Assembly (NCBI GenBank): GCA_947581885.1
Contig: CANPWF010000015.1
Coordinates: forward strand, 1 to 18,140
Origin: an uncultured Clostridia bacterium
GTDB taxonomy: Bacteria > Bacillota > Clostridia > Christensenellales > Borkfalkiaceae
Direction of reading: 5' to 3'
Length of the DNA: 18,140 nucleotides
The notes below the pieces were generated by a model that worked only from the letters and a program-made list of their open reading frames with translations, did not search any database and was not told the origin of the DNA. A program made the position numbers and the translations under genes. This document shows positions 6,208 through 12,385 of this stretch, in pieces (position 1 is the stretch's first letter; the number at the start of each line of letters is the position of its first letter).

Positions 6208-7689
6208 CTATTTTTTGGGTTTCATGGTGGGGAAGAGAAGGACGTCGCGGATGGTGGGGCTGTCCGTTAAGAGCATCACGAGGCGATCCACCCCGAGCCC
6301 CAAGCCTCCCGTCGGGGGCATGCCGTGTTCGAGCGCGTCCAAAAAGTCCTCGTCCACTTCGGCATGGGCACCCGCCGCCCTCTTCTTCGCCGCCTGCGCT
6401 TCCATGCGGGCACGCTGGTCGATGGGGTCGTTGAGTTCGGAGAAGGCGTTGCCCATCTCCATTCCAATCATAAAGTATTCGAACCGCTCCGTCATGGTAG
6501 GGTCTGAGGGCTTCCGCTTGGCGAGCGGGGAAATTTCAACGGGATAATCGTAGATGAAGGTGGGTTGGATGAGCTTGTCCTCGACGAACGCGTCGAAGAA
6601 GGCGGCGAGGATATGCCCCTTGCTCTCCTTCCCCTTTTCGACGGGAACTTCCATCTTCTTCGCGATTTTCTTTGCCTCTTCGTCCGAGGAGATTTCGGCA
6701 AAGTCCACCCCCGCGTATTTTTTCACCGCCTCGACCATGGTGAGCTTTTCCCAATGCCCGAAGTCGAGTTCGGTGCCCTGAAAGACGACTTTCGTCGTCC
6801 CGCACGCCTCGGTGGCGACGTACCTGTACATCTCTTCGACGAAATCCATCACGTCGTGATAGTCGGCATACGCCTGATAGATCTCGACGGTGGTAAATTC
6901 GGGGTTATGCCTTGCGTCCATCCCCTCGTTGCGGAAGATGCGCCCCATCTCGTACACCTTCTCGAACCCGCCGACGATGAGCCTCTTTAAGTAGAGCTCC
7001 GTCTCGATACGGAGATACATATCGAGATCGAGGGCGTTGTGATGGGTCTTGAAGGGGCGAGCGTCCGCACCGATCTCGAGGGGAAGCAAAATGGGGGTAT
7101 CCGCTTCGAGGAACCCTCTATTGTCGAGAAACGCCCGAATGGCGCGTAAGATCTTCGCACGCTTGTAGAAGGTGTTCCGCACGTCCTCGTTCATGATGAG
7201 ATCGACGTGGCGGAGGCGGTATTTCATGTCCGCATTCTGCAAGCCGTTGTATTTTTCAGGCAGGGGAAGGAGGGCCTTCGTGAGCATTTCGAGAGAGGTC
7301 GCGTGCACGCTCACTTCCCCCGTCTGCGTCCTGAAAACATAGCCCTGCACACCGACGATATCGCCGATGTCGTAGTCCTTTTTGAAAGACGCATACTCCT
7401 CTTCGCCGATATCCTGCCGCGTGATGTAGAACTGGATCTGCCCGTCGCCGTCCTGAATGTGCGCAAAAGACGCTTTCCCCATGATGCGGCGGGACATGAG
7501 CCGCCCCGCGACGCGCACTTCCTTCCCTTCGAGGGAAGAGAAATTCTCTTTTACAAAAGCGGAACGCGCCGTCACGCGGTATTGCGTCTTTTCGTAGGGG
7601 TTCTTCCCCTCTTCGACGAGTTTATGAAGCTTTTCGCGGCGAATGTGCGCCTGCTCGATGAGTTCTTCCCCGTTGATGCTCTCTTCCAT
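6208..7689 (-). CDS. lysS: Class II lysyl-tRNA synthetase
   Basis: 493-aa class II LysRS, which charges tRNA-Lys in the cytoplasm. The N-terminal OB-fold anticodon-binding domain covers about residues 55-150 (VRVAGRLMSRRIMGKASFAHIQD). The catalytic core has FLEADTPILLP (motif 1 region), ADARPFKTHHNALDLDMYLRI, motif 2 FRNEGMDARHNPEFTTVE and motif 3 GLGLGVDRLVMLLTDSPTIRDVLLFP near the C-terminus. Length is normal. ATG 7689 has GAGGAG about 5 bases upstream; an in-frame ATG 12 bases earlier would overlap that ribosome site, so 7689 is preferred. It starts 8 bases after the greA stop, the widespread greA-lysS pairing, and ends with TAG nine bases before the next gene. Identification is secure. 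Confidence 0.98.
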   Translation of the reverse strand: MEESINGEELIEQAHIRREKLHKLVEEGKNPYEKTQYRVTARSAFVKENFSSLEGKEVRVAGRLMSRRIMGKASFAHIQDGDGQIQFYITRQDIGEEEYASFKKDYDIGDIVGVQGYVFRTQTGEVSVHATSLEMLTKALLPLPEKYNGLQNADMKYRLRHVDLIMNEDVRNTFYKRAKILRAIRAFLDNRGFLEADTPILLPLEIGADARPFKTHHNALDLDMYLRIETELYLKRLIVGGFEKVYEMGRIFRNEGMDARHNPEFTTVEIYQAYADYHDVMDFVEEMYRYVATEACGTTKVVFQGTELDFGHWEKLTMVEAVKKYAGVDFAEISSDEEAKKIAKKMEVPVEKGKESKGHILAAFFDAFVEDKLIQPTFIYDYPVEISPLAKRKPSDPTMTERFEYFMIGMEMGNAFSELNDPIDQRARMEAQAAKKRAAGAHAEVDEDFLDALEHGMPPTGGLGLGVDRLVMLLTDSPTIRDVLLFPTMKPKK

Positions 7690-7697
7690 GTTGCTCC

Positions 7698-8168
7698 TCA
7701 TTCGATCGCGCGGATCTCGAGCTCGTACGACTGCCCGTCGGGCGTGAGAACTTTGGTCTTGTCCCCCGTCTTGCGCCCGATGAGAGCCCTGCCGACGGGC
7801 GATTCGTTGGAGATGATGTTGTGCATGGGATCGGCTTCCGTCGTCCCGCGGATGGTGTACGTCTCGCACTCTTCGAGATCGGGATCGTATACGGTGACCT
7901 TGGAACCGATATGCACCACCGTCGTATCGGTGTTCTCCTCGATGACTTCGGCGTTTTTGAGCTGATACGAAAGTTCGAGGATCTCCCCCTCGTTGGTCGC
8001 CTGTTCGTTGCGGGCAGCGTCGTATTCGGCGTTCTCCGAAAGATCGCCGTGGCTCCGCGCCTCTTGGATGCGCTCGATGATCTCCTGCCGCTTTACGGTG
8101 GTGAGATATTTGAGGCGTTCCTCCGCCTTCGCTTTCGCTTCGCTCGTCATGTAGAACTTCTCCGCCAT
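7698..8168 (-). CDS. greA: Transcription elongation factor GreA
   Basis: 156-aa Gre factor, which enters the RNA polymerase secondary channel and stimulates cleavage of backtracked RNA. The N-terminal coiled-coil (about 1-75) carries the tip signature SHGDLSENAEYDAA with the Mg-coordinating acidic Asp42 and Glu45; the C-terminal FKBP-like domain includes VYDPDLEECETYTI and SPVGRALIGRKTGD. Length is typical. ATG 8168 has AAGGGG about 8 bases upstream. It is the first gene of a six-gene operon, behind a perfect consensus promoter and a leader of about 90 bases with two strong hairpins, the second ending only about 15 bases before the ATG. That leader could affect stability or translation of the operon mRNA. 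Confidence 0.97.
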   Translation of the reverse strand: MAEKFYMTSEAKAKAEERLKYLTTVKRQEIIERIQEARSHGDLSENAEYDAARNEQATNEGEILELSYQLKNAEVIEENTDTTVVHIGSKVTVYDPDLEECETYTIRGTTEADPMHNIISNESPVGRALIGRKTGDKTKVLTPDGQSYELEIRAIE

Positions 8169-8183
8169 GGTTATACCCCTTTT

Positions 8184-8246
8184 CGCGGCAAATTGCGCCG
8201 CGATTTATAAATGATACCGTGATTTTCGCAAGCGCGGAAATCACGG
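8184..8246 (-). promoter_or_regulatory. Structured 5' leader of the greA operon, two hairpins
   Basis: The predicted transcript starts near 8260 and has two stem-loops before the greA ribosome site. Hairpin 1 (8246-8217) is a 9-bp perfect stem CCGTGATTT/AAATCACGG, a C-A mismatch, CGC/GCG and a GCTT loop. Hairpin 2 (8202-8184) is CGCGGC/GCCGCG with a 7-base loop, placed just before AAAAGGGG. Neither has a following T-run, so they are not ordinary terminators. Function is unknown. Confidence 0.55.
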
Positions 8247-8266
8247 CACCTTATCGACCGTATCCT

Positions 8267-8295
8267 ATTATACTCGTCTTTTTAAGATTTGTCAA
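8267..8295 (-). promoter_or_regulatory. Consensus sigma-A promoter of the greA-lysS-holB-ricT operon
   Basis: Minus strand: TTGACA (8295-8290), exactly 17 bases, TATAAT (8272-8267). Both hexamers and the spacing match the vegetative consensus perfectly, predicting strong constitutive transcription from about 8260. It begins 28 bases past the aminotransferase stop. Confidence 0.9.
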
Positions 8296-8323
8296 CCCAC
8301 TTTCCGCCGTCCGCGTGGGATTT

Positions 8324-9490
8324 TCAACATTTTTTGACGAATCGCGCCATTCTTTCCACCGCTTCCGCAAGTTCATTCATGCCCGTTGCGTACGAACAGC
8401 GGATGTGAAATTCCCCGCATTCGCCGAACGCGCTCCCGGGAACGACGGCGACGTGCTCTTCATACAGAAGTTTTTCGGCGAATTCGTCCCCCGTGAGCCC
8501 CGTATTTTTCACGGAGGGGAAGATGTAAAATGCCCCGCGGGGCTCGAAACAGTGCAGCCCCATGCGGTTGAACTCCGCAACGAGGAACCTGCGGCGGCGG
8601 TCGTATTCTTCCCGCATGGAGATGACCCCTTCGAATCCCTCTTCGAATCCTCCCGAGAGGGCGGCGCAGGCGGCGTGTTGGGAGACGCGCGGTGCGCACA
8701 GGGCGGTGTATTGGTGAATTTTGAGCATCGCCGCGTCGAGTTCCGCGGGCGAACAGACGTAGCCGACCCGCCAACCCGTCATCGCGAACGCCTTGGAAAA
8801 TCCGCCGATGAGCACGGTGCGCTCCGCCATATTCGGAAGGGAAGCGATCGAGAAGTGCTGCCCCCCATAGGTGAGTTCGGCGTAAATTTCATCGGAAATC
8901 ACGAGAAGGTCGTGTTTTTCGATGACGGGAACGAGGGCAAGGAGCTCTTCCTTTGTCATCACCCCGCCCGTCGGGTTGTTGGGATAGGCGAGCACGACCG
9001 CCTTGGTGCGCGGCGTAATTTTCTCTTCCAACGCTTCGGGGGTGAGAATAAACCCGTTGCTCTCCTTGCAGGGGACGGGAACGGGCGTACCGCCGCACAA
9101 CGTGATGATGGGCGCGTAGGAGACATAGGAAGGATCGGGCACCAGAATTTCATCCCCCACCCCGCAGCAGGCGCGGAATACAAGGTCGATCCCCTCGCTC
9201 GCCCCCACCGTGACGATGATCCGCTCGGCGGGGTAGTTCACCGAAAAGCGTTCTTGAAGATAGCGCGAAATGAGGGCGCGGAGCTCTTCGAGCCCCCGAT
9301 TGCCCGTGTACTGCGTATACCCCTTCTGAAGGGAGCGAATGCCCGCCGACCGCACCGCCCAAGGGGTGGGAAAATCGGGTTCGCCCACCCCGAGAGAGAT
9401 CGCGCCGTCGAGCGTTCCCACGAGATCGAAATATTTGCGGATGCCGCTCGGTCGGAGCAGCCGCGCACGGTCGGAAAGAAAACTTCTCAT
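8324..9490 (-). CDS. Class I/II PLP-dependent aminotransferase
   Basis: 388-aa fold-type I aminotransferase of the aspartate/aromatic (AspC/PatA-like) group. Visible signatures are ISLGVGEPDFPTP (31-43), a PLP-binding GASEGIDL (96-103), YPNNPTGG (169-176), SDEIYAEL with PLP-contacting Asp200 and Tyr203, and GGFSKAFAMTGWRVGY (229-244) with the Schiff-base Lys233 and a following Arg. A C-terminal FHIRCSYA holds Arg364, the expected carboxylate anchor. Amino-acid substrate cannot be read from sequence. It starts a single base after the stop of the Lrp/AsnC gene (TAG-T-ATG), so the two form one operon. Lrp-aminotransferase pairs are common in Clostridia, suggesting that the regulator senses an amino acid handled by the enzyme. 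No proper terminator follows; the greA promoter begins 28 bases beyond its stop. Confidence 0.93.
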   Translation of the reverse strand: MRSFLSDRARLLRPSGIRKYFDLVGTLDGAISLGVGEPDFPTPWAVRSAGIRSLQKGYTQYTGNRGLEELRALISRYLQERFSVNYPAERIIVTVGASEGIDLVFRACCGVGDEILVPDPSYVSYAPIITLCGGTPVPVPCKESNGFILTPEALEEKITPRTKAVVLAYPNNPTGGVMTKEELLALVPVIEKHDLLVISDEIYAELTYGGQHFSIASLPNMAERTVLIGGFSKAFAMTGWRVGYVCSPAELDAAMLKIHQYTALCAPRVSQHAACAALSGGFEEGFEGVISMREEYDRRRRFLVAEFNRMGLHCFEPRGAFYIFPSVKNTGLTGDEFAEKLLYEEHVAVVPGSAFGECGEFHIRCSYATGMNELAEAVERMARFVKKC

Positions 9491-9491
9491 A

Positions 9492-9980
9492 CTACGCTTG
9501 GATGGGGTTGCGGCGGAAGGTCTCCTTCTTGGTCACCGCCCCCTCGATCTTGTACTTTTTGAGGATGAAGTGCGTCGCCGTCGAGAGGACGCAGTCGAAG
9601 GTGGAGATACATTCGGATACGAAGCGGGAGACCGACTTCACCGAACCCGCCCGCACGATGACGAGGAAGTCGTACGACCCGCTCATGAGATACAGCGTTT
9701 TCACCTCTTCGTGCCCCGCGATCTCCTCGGCGATCCCGTCGAATCCCGAACCGCTCTGCGGGGAGACCTTCACTTCGATGAGGGCTTCCACACACTCGTC
9801 CTCTTCCTCATCGAGATTGAAGATGGCGGTATACTTCACGATCGTCCCCCGCCGTTCGAGGTCGGCTGCCGCCTTCTTTACCTGCTCTTCGGATTTCCCA
9901 AGCATCTCCGCGATGCGCGGAAGGGGGGTGCGGCTGTCCGCTTCGAGAATGCCGAGCACGTCCCGTTCGAGTTGATCCAT
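9492..9980 (-). CDS. Lrp/AsnC-family transcriptional regulator
   Basis: 162-aa regulator with an N-terminal winged helix-turn-helix (about 1-52: ERDVLGILEADSRTPLPRIAEMLGKSEEQVKKAAADLERRGTI in outline) and a C-terminal ligand/oligomerisation (RAM) domain (about 63-140, with LYLMSGSYDFLVIVRA at 96-111, the usual GxYD segment). Such proteins bind DNA as dimers or octamers and respond to amino acids. ATG 9980 was chosen over an upstream in-frame ATG because AAGGAGG lies 5 bases before it and homologues begin with the HTH. It is followed one base later by the aminotransferase. Its promoter is back-to-back with that of the divergent 85-aa gene, so this regulator may control both units and itself; that is inference from layout. 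Confidence 0.92.
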   Translation of the reverse strand: MDQLERDVLGILEADSRTPLPRIAEMLGKSEEQVKKAAADLERRGTIVKYTAIFNLDEEEDECVEALIEVKVSPQSGSGFDGIAEEIAGHEEVKTLYLMSGSYDFLVIVRAGSVKSVSRFVSECISTFDCVLSTATHFILKKYKIEGAVTKKETFRRNPIQA

Positions 9981-10020
9981 ATCTTCCTCCTTGCTGTTGC
10001 GGCGTTCCCCGCATGGAGAT

Positions 10021-10049
10021 ATTGTAACCGCTTCCCGCTTTTTTGTCAA
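10021..10049 (-). promoter_or_regulatory. Promoter of the Lrp-aminotransferase operon
   Basis: Minus strand: TTGACA (10049-10044), 17 bases, TACAAT (10026-10021), one base from full consensus. Its -35 lies only six bases from the -35 of the divergent promoter at 10056-10084. Confidence 0.85.
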
Positions 10050-10055
10050 TTCTTC

Positions 10056-10084
10056 TTGCTTTTTTTCCCGCAATTCACTATAAT
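10056..10084 (+). promoter_or_regulatory. Promoter of the 85-aa gene, leaderless placement
   Basis: Plus strand: TTGCTT (10056-10061), 17 bases, TATAAT (10079-10084). Six bases (AACGGT) separate the -10 from ATG 10091, with no Shine-Dalgarno, so the transcript should begin at or next to the start codon. Confidence 0.7.
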
Positions 10085-10090
10085 AACGGT

Positions 10091-10348
10091 ATGTTTAAGA
10101 TTTGGGCGAAGGTGTTGGAAGAGGAAAAGATCGTAAAGCAGACGGTCTACGAGGGCGGCGAATTTTCGTACGCCGATTTCTTTACGCACCTCTCTTCGAT
10201 TTGCGACGAGCTCGATATCCCCACCCCCATTCTTTTACGGGCGCATATCGTAAATTATGCGAAGTTCCGCCACGTCGTATTCCGCCCGCGCGATTTTCTC
10301 GACCCCCCGCCCTTCGACAAACTGGTTTTGGAAAACATTTCGATATGA
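10091..10348 (+). CDS. Small conserved-looking unknown protein, 85 aa
   Basis: 85-aa acidic-to-neutral soluble protein of unknown function, from ATG 10091 to TGA 10348. It starts MFKIWAKVLEEEKIV, has an aromatic/acidic centre (SYADFFTHLSSICDELDIPTPILL) and ends with FRPRDFLDPPPFDKLVLENI. No membrane segment, metal motif or catalytic signature is visible. Proteins of this layout recur in Clostridia, where they are annotated as hypothetical; I recall the pattern but cannot check it here. It is real because it has a good promoter, an intact frame with neighbour-like codon use, and a terminator 60 bases after the stop. It is transcribed alone, divergently from the Lrp-like regulator. Translation start is inferred without a ribosome site, as the promoter -10 is six bases before the ATG. 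Confidence 0.8.
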   Translation: MFKIWAKVLEEEKIVKQTVYEGGEFSYADFFTHLSSICDELDIPTPILLRAHIVNYAKFRHVVFRPRDFLDPPPFDKLVLENISI

Positions 10349-10407
10349 AATTCCATACAAAATCGGAAAACCGTTCATTTGAAATTCGGAAATTATTTTA
10401 TTGTGAA

Positions 10408-10431
10408 AAAAGGGGGCATCCACCCCCTTTT
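10408..10431 (+). terminator. Terminator after the 85-aa gene
   Basis: AAAAGGGGG, loop catcca, CCCCCTTTT: a 9-bp perfect stem with its A and T runs on either side. It begins 60 bases past the stop and could work in both directions, though the minus-strand operon ends far to the right. The 10349-10407 segment before it is AT-rich with nothing recognisable. Confidence 0.8.
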
Positions 10432-10476
10432 CTCGTTTCTCCTTTTTGGAAAACCGCACCACTCTTTCGCCTCTTT

Positions 10477-10541
10477 TTCTCGGCTCCCCCGCCGGGGCAG
10501 TCACGCCGCACCTTGCCTCTCCTCTTCTCGGCTCCCCCGCC
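10477..10541. repeat. Direct repeat of a 17-mer
   Basis: TTCTCGGCTCCCCCGCC occurs exactly at 10477-10493 and 10525-10541. Its 12-base core CTCGGCTCCCCC occurs a third time at 10668-10679 at the head of the hairpin module, suggesting that the first two are remnants of the same element. Confidence 0.85.
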
Positions 10542-10547
10542 TCACCT

Positions 10548-10573
10548 CATTTCGAGCGCAGTCGAGAAATCTC
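10548..10573. repeat. Imperfect palindromic repeat module (TTCGAG...TCGAGAAAT type)
   Basis: ATTTCGAG, a short centre and GTCGAGAAAT form an imperfect stem with a small bulge. The form matches a common dispersed repeat seen between bacterial genes. It is probably one half of a larger element together with the module at 10613. Confidence 0.6.
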
Positions 10574-10612
10574 TCACAGTTGCCAACACACATGTACGTA
10601 TGGAGTTGGGCG

Positions 10613-10637
10613 GGATCCTTCGACAAGCTCAGGATGA
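10613..10637. repeat. Repeat module with TTCGACAAGCTCAGGATGA
   Basis: ATCCT...AGGAT forms a 5-bp stem around TCGACAAGCTC. This word is a well-known dispersed intergenic repeat in many genomes. It lies on the same strand as the other modules. Confidence 0.65.
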
Positions 10638-10667
10638 GGTGCACGGCGCGTACTCTGCTCGCCGTCT

Positions 10668-10714
10668 CTCGGCTCCCCCTTTGGGGGAGCTGTCCCCGCA
10701 GGGGTCTGAGGGAG
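10668..10714. repeat. Double-hairpin REP-like module
   Basis: GCTCCCCC-TTT-GGGGGAGC is an 8-bp perfect stem with a 3-base loop, followed by CCCC-GCA-GGGG and TCTGAGGGAG. Two adjacent hairpins and a conserved tail are typical of clostridial REP-like elements. Confidence 0.75.
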
Positions 10715-10740
10715 TGTGAGTGTACGTAACCGTATAATAA

Positions 10741-10788
10741 CGTCACCCTGAGCCGCCGCTGCCCTTGCGGCGTGTCGAACGGGTCACC
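10741..10788. repeat. Palindromic repeat module (GTCACCCTGAGC...TGTCGAACGGGTCAC)
   Basis: An outer imperfect pair GTCACCC/GGGTCAC (one mismatch) encloses a 6-bp perfect stem CGCCGC (10754-10759)/GCGGCG (10767-10772). The nested structure suggests a small mobile repeat. Confidence 0.65.
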
Positions 10789-10804
10789 GCAGTTTTAAGT
10801 CTAA

Positions 10805-10924
10805 GGTGATTCCTACTTCGCGCAAGGACGCGCTCGTGCCGCCCAAGGAATAAACAGAATAAGGCGGGGCGACTCGAATACTCGCCGCCTATTACGAGCG
10901 GCGACTATTCGGCTCGGAATGACG
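10805..10924. repeat. Larger repeat with inverted ends and internal hairpins
   Basis: The unit begins GGTGATTCCT and ends CGGAATGACG, an imperfect inverted pair. Inside are CGCG/CGCG (around 10821-10832) and a long hairpin at 10875-10911: CGAATA, C-C mismatch, TCGCCGC, loop of 9, GCGGCGA, TATTCG. It lies about 40 bases beyond the stop of the 10950-12371 gene and has no T-run on that strand, so it is not a standard terminator, though it may stabilise the 3' end. Confidence 0.6.
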
Positions 10925-10949
10925 TATTTTTATAGTATTCTTCCCCCCC

Positions 10950-12371
10950 TCACATCTCCGCGGTGCGGCGGAAGTAGAAATACGTCTCGTCCATGCCGAC
11001 GTTCCGCATCCCCGCGCCTTCGAGCATCGCCTTGGAGCGAATGTTCTCGCGGAAGCACTTCGCTTCCATCACTTCGAGGTTGAACTTGGAAAAGGCATGG
11101 TCGGTGAGGGCACGCACCGCCTCGCGGGCATACCCCTGCCCTTCGGCCTCGGGGAGAAGCCTTACCCCGATCTCCGCCTCCGCATGGTATCCGAAGCGGT
11201 GCAGAACGACTTCGCCGACGAGTTCCCCCTGCAAAAAGATCCCGAGGGAAAGTTCGAGGCGGCGGTGGAAGTCCTCCTCCGTGCACTTCCGAAACCAAGA
11301 TATAGCGGGCTTCCTCGTATCCTTTCGGGCTTCCCGCCAATCGTACCCCCAATAGCGATTGCGCTCGATATCGGACGCGAGGCGGAAATACTTCTCGTCG
11401 TCCTTCTTGGAAAGAGGGGCGAGGTTCAAGCGGGGCGTTTGGATCTCGGGCGGGTAGCTCACCGAATCGATCGCCCGCGCGGGCACCACGTTGTATTTAT
11501 CGACGAGTTCGCAAGGCAAATATTGCAATTTAGACTTCCTTAGCCCCAAATCGCCCGCGTCGTCCATGCGGTTGAGGAAGCGAGCGTCGCCCGCAAAACT
11601 CTTCGCAAATTCCCTTGCGAGCATGGGATACGCCCCCTCGATGCCGCGGAGTGCCTTTTCGATATGCACGACGACCATGTCCCCGCACCGTTCGCCCACC
11701 GAGAAGCCGACGAGCCTTCCGCCCACGAACAACCCCCCGCAATACAGTTTGAGCTCCCAAAGCCGCGGCAACAGCTCGTGCACCTCGGAAAGTTCGGTCT
11801 CGGCGAGGTATTCGTGCTTTTCGGGACGAGTCTCTTCATACTCTTGAAGAAACGCCTCGATCTTCGGCAAGTCCTCTTCATGTAAGGGGCGGAAGTTCCG
11901 GTCGGGATATTCCCGCTCGAATTTATGGATATGGTTGCGCTGACCCGCATACTTCTTCCCCTCGAAGGAGGAAAACGCCGCCGCGTCATAGAGGTAATCC
12001 CGCCACCTGCGGATGTCCGTTATCGCCGCTTCCGCATAGCGAAGGGCGAGGAAGGGAAGAGCACGCCGCGGGACGTTGGTAAAGTGCAGGCGGATGTCGT
12101 TGTCGCGGCAATACTTTTCGATCTCTTCGATCGCTTCCCGTTCTCTTTCCTCGCTCTTGGAAAGGGAGATGGGATAATAGAAGTAGTACTTCCCCGCGAA
12201 GAGTTCTCTTAAAATGAGAGTGTCGCCGAAAATCGCATAGTCGAGCGAGAGGTGCTTCCCCCACATGAATTGGAACCCGATCGAGAAATCGGAAATATGC
12301 GTATCCTGCAAGGAAAAATAGGGGCGAAACGCCTCTATCTTTTCCCTATCTAACTTTGAAAATTGCAACAT
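10950..12371 (-). CDS. DUF2156-GNAT acetyltransferase fusion protein
   Basis: 473-aa cytoplasmic protein with two parts. Residues 1 to about 300 resemble the DUF2156 family (related to the C-terminal domain of lysylphosphatidylglycerol synthase, itself built from GNAT-like folds), with DFSIGFQFMWG, FTNVPRRALPFL and the later GLFVGGRLVGFSVGE segment. About 310-470 is a RimJ/RimL-type GNAT domain: QTPRLNLAPLSKKDDEKYF start, GIFLQGELVGEVVLHRF, and the acetyl-CoA motif GVRLLPEAEGQGYAREAV with EGQGYA at 410-415. So up to three GNAT-like units may be joined. Substrate is unknown. It starts 14 bases after the parB stop without a visible ribosome site, so it is probably translated by coupling or re-initiation. 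It is the last gene of the ftsH-parA-parB operon. No clear terminator follows; the repeat cluster begins downstream. Confidence 0.85.
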   Translation of the reverse strand: MLQFSKLDREKIEAFRPYFSLQDTHISDFSIGFQFMWGKHLSLDYAIFGDTLILRELFAGKYYFYYPISLSKSEEREREAIEEIEKYCRDNDIRLHFTNVPRRALPFLALRYAEAAITDIRRWRDYLYDAAAFSSFEGKKYAGQRNHIHKFEREYPDRNFRPLHEEDLPKIEAFLQEYEETRPEKHEYLAETELSEVHELLPRLWELKLYCGGLFVGGRLVGFSVGERCGDMVVVHIEKALRGIEGAYPMLAREFAKSFAGDARFLNRMDDAGDLGLRKSKLQYLPCELVDKYNVVPARAIDSVSYPPEIQTPRLNLAPLSKKDDEKYFRLASDIERNRYWGYDWREARKDTRKPAISWFRKCTEEDFHRRLELSLGIFLQGELVGEVVLHRFGYHAEAEIGVRLLPEAEGQGYAREAVRALTDHAFSKFNLEVMEAKCFRENIRSKAMLEGAGMRNVGMDETYFYFRRTAEM

Positions 12372-12385
12372 GGGGTCGGATTTTT

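Larger units (their letters stand above)
10440..10930. repeat. Gene-free cluster of REP/MITE-like repeat modules
   Basis: About 500 bases without a believable gene, made almost entirely of short palindromic or repeated modules (listed separately). Several look like intergenic repeat types widespread in gut Bacillota, for example the 'CTTCGACAAGCTCAGGATGA', 'TTCGAGCG.AGTCGAGAAAT' and 'GGCTCCCC..GGGGAGC..TGAGGGAG' patterns; this is recalled knowledge, not a search result. The short open frames here are low-complexity by-products. The cluster separates two convergent units: the 85-aa gene from the left and the ftsH-parAB operon from the right. Confidence 0.75.

Noticed and set aside
6208..8244. 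lysS starting far upstream to give 678 aa
   Set aside because: The extra N-terminal part is the out-of-frame reading of greA. ATG 7689 with GAGGAG upstream gives a normal 493-aa LysRS.
8290..8323. Terminator after the aminotransferase
   Set aside because: CCCAC...GTGGG could pair, but with a 14-base loop, a 5-bp stem and no T-run; it merges into the greA -35.
8219..9562. Plus-strand open frame (447 codons) opposite the aminotransferase
   Set aside because: It is antisense to a clear PLP enzyme with all motifs, no translation signal, and biased composition.
10733..10738. TATAAT inside the repeat cluster as a promoter
   Set aside because: No -35 at suitable distance and no gene downstream on that strand; probably chance within repeat junction DNA.
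10440..10930. CRISPR array
   Set aside because: The repeats differ from each other, are not evenly spaced and have no constant spacer length; no cas gene is present.
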